Positions 56,870-64,000 of a DNA stretch of 64,000 nucleotides are shown piece after piece; the stretch's first letter is position 1, and each line of letters opens with the position of its first letter. Made by a program: the position numbers and the translations under genes. Below the pieces are notes generated by a model. The model was not told the origin of the DNA. It worked only from the letters and a program-made list of their open reading frames with translations, and ran no database searches. The DNA is from Parapristionchus giblindavisi (lineage: Eukaryota; Nematoda; Chromadorea; Rhabditida; Diplogasteridae). The stretch lies in contig CALSFV010000659.1 in assembly GCA_943737045.1 (NCBI GenBank), positions 62,001 to 126,000 on the forward strand, read 5' to 3'.

Positions 56870-59800
56870 ATGCCATTTGGTGGACGCGGTCGCGGATTCG
56901 GCTTCGGTTCGGGGGGTTTCGGTCCGCGTGATATGGCCGATATGCATGGTTTCGGTGGCCGAGCCTCCCCTGAAGAATCCGAATACGGTCGCATTCGACG
57001 TCGCAACCGTACATCATTTGGCGATCGACACGAAGGTATGATATATATGATGTTTGATCTTTAATTTCTGTTCTTTGATCTTTGATCTCTGGTTATTGCA
57101 GATGAGAGACCTCGTAATGGACAGACTAGCCGTGATCGCAATGTCTTCGGTGAAGGTACCTCATTTTATTCTCGCTATGAACTATATATAAACAAGCGCT
57201 CTGGTATGCGAGAACAAAGATTGGGGACTGAAAATTGTAAAAAAAAAGATCAATTTTAAGGGGGGGGATTCCACAAAAATGTTTAAAATTTTGCCTAAAC
57301 TTCTTTTTTTTTACGGTGCATAATACCTAATTTTCTAGAGCCCTCATTTTACAAGTCACTTTCATATCGGCGCCCATGTATGACTCTATGGTATGCGAGA
57401 GCGTTGGAAGATTGGAGCACTCTCTAGTGCGAGTGGTTCCTTGTGTAATATTTTCGGTTTTTGTCAAACTTTTTTCGCCAAAGCTCCCATCTATCGTACA
57501 ATTAGCGACGGACATCTATGGATCTCCTCGGTTTCCTCTCTTTCGGTTATGTCTGAATTGATATAATAAAGAATAAGAATAACCACTTTTTTAAGCCGCT
57601 GAATATGATGAAGCGGATGCCCCAACCTTTGGAGAATTTGATAGATCCGGCTTTGCCAGGCAATCATGTAAGAATTTATCTTTGATCTTTGATCTCTGGA
57701 TATATATCCTTCTTTATTAAGATGGTTTCGGCGTCAGAGCAAGTAGTCCACCGATGATCCGCGATGACTACGGTTACGATCGGGGCAATAGTGAGTTGAT
57801 CTTTGATCTTTGATTTGACTAATTGTCTTGGTTCAGCCAGTGGAAGAGACTACAAGTACGATGATGCACCATGGAACAGAGAACGGTTAGTATTCCCATA
57901 ATATATCCTGCTATCAGTGCATCTCCCAAATTATCCATATTACTCGTATCATTGCATTTCATTCATATGCAAACATTTTCGGTGCCCTCACCGAATTAAT
58001 TTTTATATAGTGGGTCGTATCTAGAAAAATCGTTATTTTTCGCATAAATTGTAATCTTTCACATAAAACGAGCTTTATATATTGGGTCGACCGTGAAAAT
58101 GAGCCGTATATGGGTCAATCCTCACATAGTGAGGGTATGAAAATGTATGTTCATTTGTATCGTTGCGTGCTCGACACGTAAAAAAAGTGAGTAGAGTTTT
58201 AAACGCATGAAGCGCTTTTTGAATGCCCCAAAATTTCGATTGAATGGCGTCATAGATTCGAAACATTGGATATATTTTGGTTGATTTGTGTTTAATTATG
58301 CAATTGTAGTGATGAACCTCGTTCGAAGTCGATGCGCGCTCGTTCATCCCCTCCGCCACCTTCGTTCCTGGCTCCTCTCCCGTGTAAGTTCAAAAAAAAA
58401 TTTTATTTATTTATTTTTCTATCAAATATTTGTTCCATAATTTTAGTTAGAGAAGTTTTAGTTAGTTTTAGAGAATGAGAGAAGAATACTCTCCTCTTTT
58501 GCACAGTCTATCTTCCTTATTCCATTTCCTTTCGCCATTTCTGCACACAACATTACAGTAATCTTTTATGGCGTGATGATTAAGGAACGCTCAAAAAATA
58601 AAATTTTGTCCTGTAATAGCGCTTATAAGGATTCTGGGACTGGTGATGACTAATAAAGTTCGATAAGATCTAATGGACGAGCTTGTAGTGACGTTTTTTT
58701 GCATTTTGAAAGATGACAACGCTAATAAACAACGAAAAATTCAACCGAAAACACGTTCGCGCATAAAATCGCATTGAATACAGTTTTTAAAGTTTTCGAT
58801 GGCCTTTTAGTGTTTATTATACGTTGATAGGACTACATTCTGTCTAGTCATACTTATGCTTCATCACCATATCTCGAACCTTCTCCTGTTATCCTAATGA
58901 CGCATCGATTCGGTTGTTGATAGGCGATGATTTCGCAATGCCCCTACCTCCCTTCTCGTTCTTTCTCGTTCTTTCTCCACTCATTTCACAACGTCCCCAC
59001 CGTCCTCTATCACTTCACTCTCTACCATATAATGTGTGCCACCACTACCTCCACTCACAGTCACTTGTTACTTTCTCTCATCGCTCTTTGCATATTGTAA
59101 ACCTGTACTTATACTTTTGTTCAGTGCCCACCAAGTCAGCCTTCAAGAAGCCTTCGCCCAAGAAGGACAACGAGAAGAAGGAGTCCAATATGGTAAGGGT
59201 TTTTTCTCGATAATAATTCTTGTTGGTCACATGTTTTTGTCATCGTGCATGAAATGATGACAATTGCTGTGGGTTATGAAAGAATAATTTACGAAATTCA
59301 ATTCAATTTACATATCAAGCTTTTATATTTATATTTCTATTTACACACTGCATGAAATGAGATGGTAAATAGAAAATCAATAAATGTAAAATCGATAAGT
59401 GGTGATTCGTTATCATCAAATTCTCACCTGCTGAAAAAGTTTTATCAATCATATGATTTTCATTCTCTCTCATCGATTTATCATCACCCCGAAGTGTGCC
59501 GAAATAGACACAGCGTCGCTATTGCTAAGAAATGCATACAGTATTGTTCGTATATTATATGTATCTAATTTCAGTCATCAAATAAGAACGCGCCAGTCGC
59601 ACCGAATGTACTCCATCGCCGCAGCATGTTCACGCAATCGGTAATTATCTTTTTTTGTTTGTTTGTATTTGACTTTGAGCATTAATAAACTATCATTATT
59701 ACAAATTTTGTATACATGGTGGAAAGGTATGACCATAATGGTTAACATCCATATCCAAGCTCATCAATGTGTGAACTTGAAACGATTGATTGATCGAAAT

Positions 59801-62800
59801 TTGATGTAGGAAATATTTAGTGTGCCCCATTGAGGATAGGAGTGAACTTTTGAAAAAAAGTTGCAAAAGCGAAAAATACTAGAATGCTCTCCACAAAGTA
59901 TGATGACTGTAGATTCTGTGCTCGTTTTTCAATCTCATTTTCGTTCTTTGATCCGTATACAAGTCCCGCCCCCTTTTTGACCACGCCCACTCAATACCGT
60001 ATTCTGTAGGACCGTCCGTCGACAGAGTCGAAGAAGGAGAAGTACCACTTCAAGATCACGCATGATGGAGAGACGAGAAGGTATACAAATACTGATCTGT
60101 TCTAAAGTTGCTGAAACATATGAGGAGCAGGGCAAACTCTCCTCGTTTTGCAAAAAAAAAAAAACTAAATATAATTACAGATTCGCTGTTCCTTCGTATG
60201 AGGAGCTCCTTGTCGTCTTCGATGCCGTCATCACTAACGTTCAGAGAATCGCAAAGATGGAACCGAACACCGGAATCTTCTGGAAAGGTAGGCGGAGCCG
60301 AACTGCCGAATGGAGGAGGAACTAACATTTCATATCATATTTGTAGATGAGGACTCATCGCTGCCATTGATCGACATGAGCGATCTCGAGGCTGCTCTCG
60401 ATTATGCTCGTCAGCAGGCTGAGATGTGAGTGGGCGGAGCTTGTGTGCACATAAAATACAGTAGCGTGTATATTTGACCATCGTTGTAGGATGAACAAGC
60501 TGCCCTGCGTGCTGCTTGAGGTGAGAGATAAGACGAAGGAGAAGGAGGAGACACAGGCGACTGGACAGACGACGTATGGAGCTCAGAAGGATAGAGCGGC
60601 CGAGGAACTGGCTAGTAAGGTACGGGATTCGTTTTGGGTAACGAATTATTGATTATTTTTATCTTGTTTCAAATGTTCGATTATTTTGCTTCAAATATTC
60701 AATTATCGATATTGATGTTCAGGTCTCGTTCGGCACTCCTTGCCTATGCGACGTGTGCAATCGTTTCTTGTCAAACGAGAACGGCGGACGATACAAATGC
60801 GTCATCTGCGCCGACTACGATCTGTGCCACGAGTGCAATGGCAAGGTGCGACCTTTCACAATACACCACGTCCATCGCGAACCTTGTGATAGTTTCCATT
60901 GCCATAGTAATTAGTAAACGTCACACCATGACACCATCTTTCCCAATGCACCATACCGATATCAAAATTGAACAATTTCCTTTACATCATTGATTAGTAA
61001 ACGCCGCATCATGACGCCATTGTGATCAATGCGCCACACCGATCTCGAACCGTGTGATAATCTCAATTACATGATTGATTAGTAAACGTCGACTGGTTGC
61101 ACACAACACCATTGCAGGGTCATCACAAGGAGCACGGTCTTCTTCGTGTCTTCAGCAACGCAACGATGGTCAAGACTGTCAATGCTTATGGAGTACCAGT
61201 TGACACTCCTTACGCAGACTCGCAAAGTATGTCGGTCTTACTGTAGTTTGACCAGTGTGGGCGGGGCTAAATATAGTACATTCTATGAGCAACTTTTCCA
61301 GGAAGCTCCCTTCTTCTTCCTCTTCGTGAAGCCTTCAAGAATCCTCGCAACTGTAAGTATTTTGATAGAGTAAATATAAAGTAAATAAATCACAGAATAG
61401 TCGTGAATTCGTCACCATCTTAGTTTAACTCCCTTAGCTAATTTTAAAGTCTCCGCTTTGGTAATGCTCTCTCGCTTGCTTTGCTTACGAGAGAGTGTTG
61501 CCTGAGTAGAGTGGTAAAATTAGCTCGGTTGTGCTTTTAATTGTATTTTTTACACGCCAATAACAAAAATAATACAGTGAATGACATCATAATCGACGTC
61601 GTTGATGACTTTGGAAAGCTCCTCGGCACCCACAACTTCAAGAGGTGAGCTATAGTTTCCCCCAGAGATCGAAGATCAGACTATATCCAATGATCTAAGA
61701 CCGAACTTTGGCTGTTGCAGATCCGAGACACCAGAGAAGAAGCCAGAAGAGGCTCCGAAGAAGGAGGAGACTCCTGTGAAGGAAGAGTCACCCAAGACTG
61801 AGGAAACTGTGGAGAAGAAAGAGGAGGAGGAGGAGGCTAGACCTGTCGTGGCTCCCCATCCAGTCCAAGACACACCTCTGATCAGCAATGAGAATGTACT
61901 GCCCCAGGAGAAGATCTATCCCAATCTTGAGCAGGTACCGTAATCCATTTATACTGTAATCAAGCCTTACCGTATTGGCGAATACCGCAATCTATTGATA
62001 CCATATCCGTGATTACCGTAATCTATGGATACCGTATCCGTGATTACCGTAATCTATTTATACGGTATGGCAACCATAACCTATCCTTACTTATTTGTGA
62101 TTGCCGTAATCAATCGATAGATATATAGATATAGATAGATATAGATATAGATAGATATAGATATATCAATAGATATATCCATGACTAACGTAATCTGTAG
62201 ATAAATATCGCATCTTTGGCTACCGTAATCAATCGATGCCATATGCATGACTACCGTAACCAGCATAATCGTTGCAGGAGGAGCGCACCAACAAGTCGAT
62301 CGATCTGATCTCGCTCGGTTCTAACTGTTCATCGGATGATGAGGAAAGAGAAGTCTCGGTCGAGGCTAAGAATGAGGTTGGTACAATGATGTATTAAAGA
62401 ATTGCCATAAGCTATGTTGAATCTCTTGTAAATTGCTGAAATCACAAAGCAAAGTAAAAATCAGGGATACAACGAAGCTGATTGGAATCCTTATATCTTA
62501 ACCCCATGTCTCTCACGCTTTGCTAATATCACCAGCAAGTATTATTCTGTAGTTCAGCATTGATTGATCTCATTCATTTTATCGATTAGTGTGATAATAC
62601 TACACAGATGAAAAATTTCTTGTCAACGTATCTGTACGGAATTCTTCCCTCATAGGCAGGGGAACCATTCCCTTCTAGGTGACGGAAGAATTCCGATCGA
62701 TAAGGAATTTTTCTGTGAGTGTACTACTACTAGTGTGGTCATTGTCAGGCGGAGGCAATCGTGAAGTCGGTGATGGAAAAGCACGGAGTGACGAGGAGAG

Positions 62801-63990
62801 AAGAAGCCGAGAACAGATTTGTACTGGTTAACGGAGATGGAGAGGAGGTTCAGCCTGCTACCAATCAATATTCGCGTGAAGACATGATGAGAATCGGAGG
62901 GGCGGAGAAAAAGGCCGAGGACGTGCAGCCTATCGAGGCTCAGACTCGAGCAGATCCCACAAAAACGTTGTTGGATATGTTGAAGAAGACTGGGGAGGAT
63001 GTGGGGAAGAACAGACGAGAGGAGCATGAGAAGGAGCAGAGAAGGATCTGGGCCGAGGAGAAGGAGGAATTTAGAAGGGAGAAGCAGAGACGAGAACTGG
63101 AGAAGACGTATAGAAAGGCTCAGGAGAAAGAGGCGAAGAAGGCGAGGAAACATCAGGCTAAGGTATGGTTATTAGTATAACTATGGAGTTTGATGTTGTG
63201 GTGTGTTCACTGTTCTTAGATACCGAGATAATCGCCACAGAATGTAGGTAGATGGGAATCGTGATATTGCTCCTATGTGATTAATAGCGTTTGGGTAGTG
63301 GTCATAGTGTGACAGAGAAAAAGGTAAAGGCAAAGCGCAAAAGTGTGAGAGCGCAAAAGATTAAAGTACTCCGTGGTGCTCCACACCGGGCGATGTGCGG
63401 TTTCGAGAAACGGGGAGGAAACAGTGAACGACACAATTTGGGTAACGGTCAGTTGGCGGTCCTAAATCTTATATTATATTATTCATAATATAATATAATA
63501 TGAGATATGTGTTTTAGTCATCGTCTGTGATGACTAAAACATATCTTATATTGTCGTATTCTTTATTCTATCGATTGATGCACATTTGAGATAGATTACA
63601 CAGGACATAATATCTTCTTTTTTTTAAAGTTTCCCCCTTAGATCAAAAACTGCTACTGCACCCGAAACCCAAAACGATATTGCTATCTTACGAGCGACTT
63701 AGCGACTTTCTATCCCATCATGTCATTTCCGGTTATATGATGGAATAAAGAATACGAATAATAAGCGGGTTTATTGGGAAAATATGGTGCCCCGTTTTTT
63801 ATCAATAGAATAAAGAATACGAGTATCAAGTTACGATTAACTGATTATAATTACTCTCACGTCGTCTCTGCTTTAGATGTGTGCTTGCACTCTGTGTACT
63901 ATGTGTTTTGTTAATAAAACATTTTTTTAAGAAATCGATTTTTCAGGCCGGAGTTGAGACGCACGTCGATGTCAATCTCGATGATCAGAA
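56870..63990 (+). CDS. sqst-1: p62/SQSTM1-like autophagy receptor (PB1 + ZZ), 3' end outside window
   Basis: Twenty exons keep phase for 708 residues, the last (63947-63990) still open. The others are 56870-57035, 57102-57155, 57596-57667, 57722-57790, 57837-57885, 58310-58383, 59125-59192, 59575-59640, 60010-60080, 60181-60287, 60347-60425, 60490-60619, 60723-60845, 61118-61226, 61302-61352, 61578-61644, 61721-61934, 62278-62376 and 62749-63162. Residues 1-25 are RG/FG-rich (PFGGRGRGFGFGSGGFG). PB1 is ~217-304: YHFKITHDGETRRFAVPSYE with the basic Lys/Arg face and an OPCA-like DEDSSLPLIDMSDLEAAL. The ZZ zinc finger is ~344-382: CDVC, YKCVICADYDLCHEC, GHHKEH. PB1 plus ZZ is the architecture of p62/SQSTM1, the selective-autophagy cargo receptor. 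EKIYPNLEQ (~516-523) offers a YxxL LIR candidate. Residues ~557-694 are charged and helical. No UBA domain is reached before the window ends. Confidence 0.9.
60850..61110. repeat. Intronic imperfect tandem repeat, ~100-bp unit
   Basis: GATTAGTAAACGTC/GCCG followed by CATCATGACGCCAT and CAATGCGCCACACCGAT recurs about 2.5 times in the intron between the two halves of the ZZ finger. Confidence 0.6.
61432..61543. repeat. ~112-bp hairpin MITE in p62-like intron
   Basis: It has TAATTTTAAAGTCTCCGCTT and GTAGAGTGGTAAAATTAGCT halves around a CTCTCTCGCTTGCTTTGCTT stem-loop. The right end is CTCGGTTGTGCTTTTAA. Confidence 0.7.
61935..62275. repeat. Intronic TACCGTAATCTA minisatellite with GATA run
   Basis: Units of TACCGTAATCTAT..ATACCGTATCCGTGA repeat across the intron between exons 17 and 18. 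A (GATATA/GATA)n microsatellite lies at 62117-62180. Confidence 0.75.
63163..63946. other. Last visible intron of the p62-like gene
   Basis: 784 bp without an exon. A short inverted repeat lies near 63499-63553: TGAGATATGTGTTTTAGTCA (63499-63518) against TGACTAAAACATATCTTATA (63530-63549). Confidence 0.5.
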
Positions 63991-64000
63991 GTGAGTTGGG

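Overview
The window is eukaryotic and fits a free-living nematode, possibly a diplogastrid such as Pristionchus, although the species cannot be fixed from sequence alone. It is AT-rich. Its genes have many short exons joined by GT..AG introns with TTTCAG/TTGCAG acceptors, and several start codons lie a few bases after an acceptor-like AG, as expected for spliced-leader trans-splicing. The encoded families are metazoan: MPPED-type metallophosphoesterases, an HMIT-type sugar transporter, a p62/SQSTM1-like protein and a Ly-6-like GPI protein. None of the real genes is one long ORF. I assembled them exon by exon, using reading phase as the check.

Layout. About 0.6-11.6 kb is a giant imperfect palindrome with ~5 kb arms and a 55-nt loop near 6.6 kb. 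It holds inverted arrays of ~405-428-bp units and a 5'-truncated LINE present in the left arm only. 12.7-14.4 kb carries a small secreted Ly-6-like gene (-). 14.4-23.7 kb is mostly non-coding, with polypurine microsatellites and MITE-like hairpins. 23.8-43.5 kb is a minus-strand cluster of MPPED-like metallophosphoesterase genes: C (secreted), a chimeric broken copy D, B and A. A 5,914-bp direct tandem duplication (24446-30359 and 30360-36273) has breakpoints inside introns of genes C and B and so produced chimera D.

46.4-47.1 kb is a small acidic hypothetical gene (-). It is divergent from an HMIT/SLC2A13-like transporter (+, 47.5-53.1 kb). 53.4-54.8 kb is a small gene (-) whose C-terminus looks like a PB1 domain. 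It is divergent, 2 kb away, from a p62/SQSTM1-like gene with PB1 and ZZ domains (+, 56.9 kb to beyond the window end).

The strongest second-look items are the palindrome with its arm-specific LINE insertion, the duplication-born chimeric phosphoesterase, the pairing of two PB1-domain genes, and several short palindromic repeat families that sit in introns.
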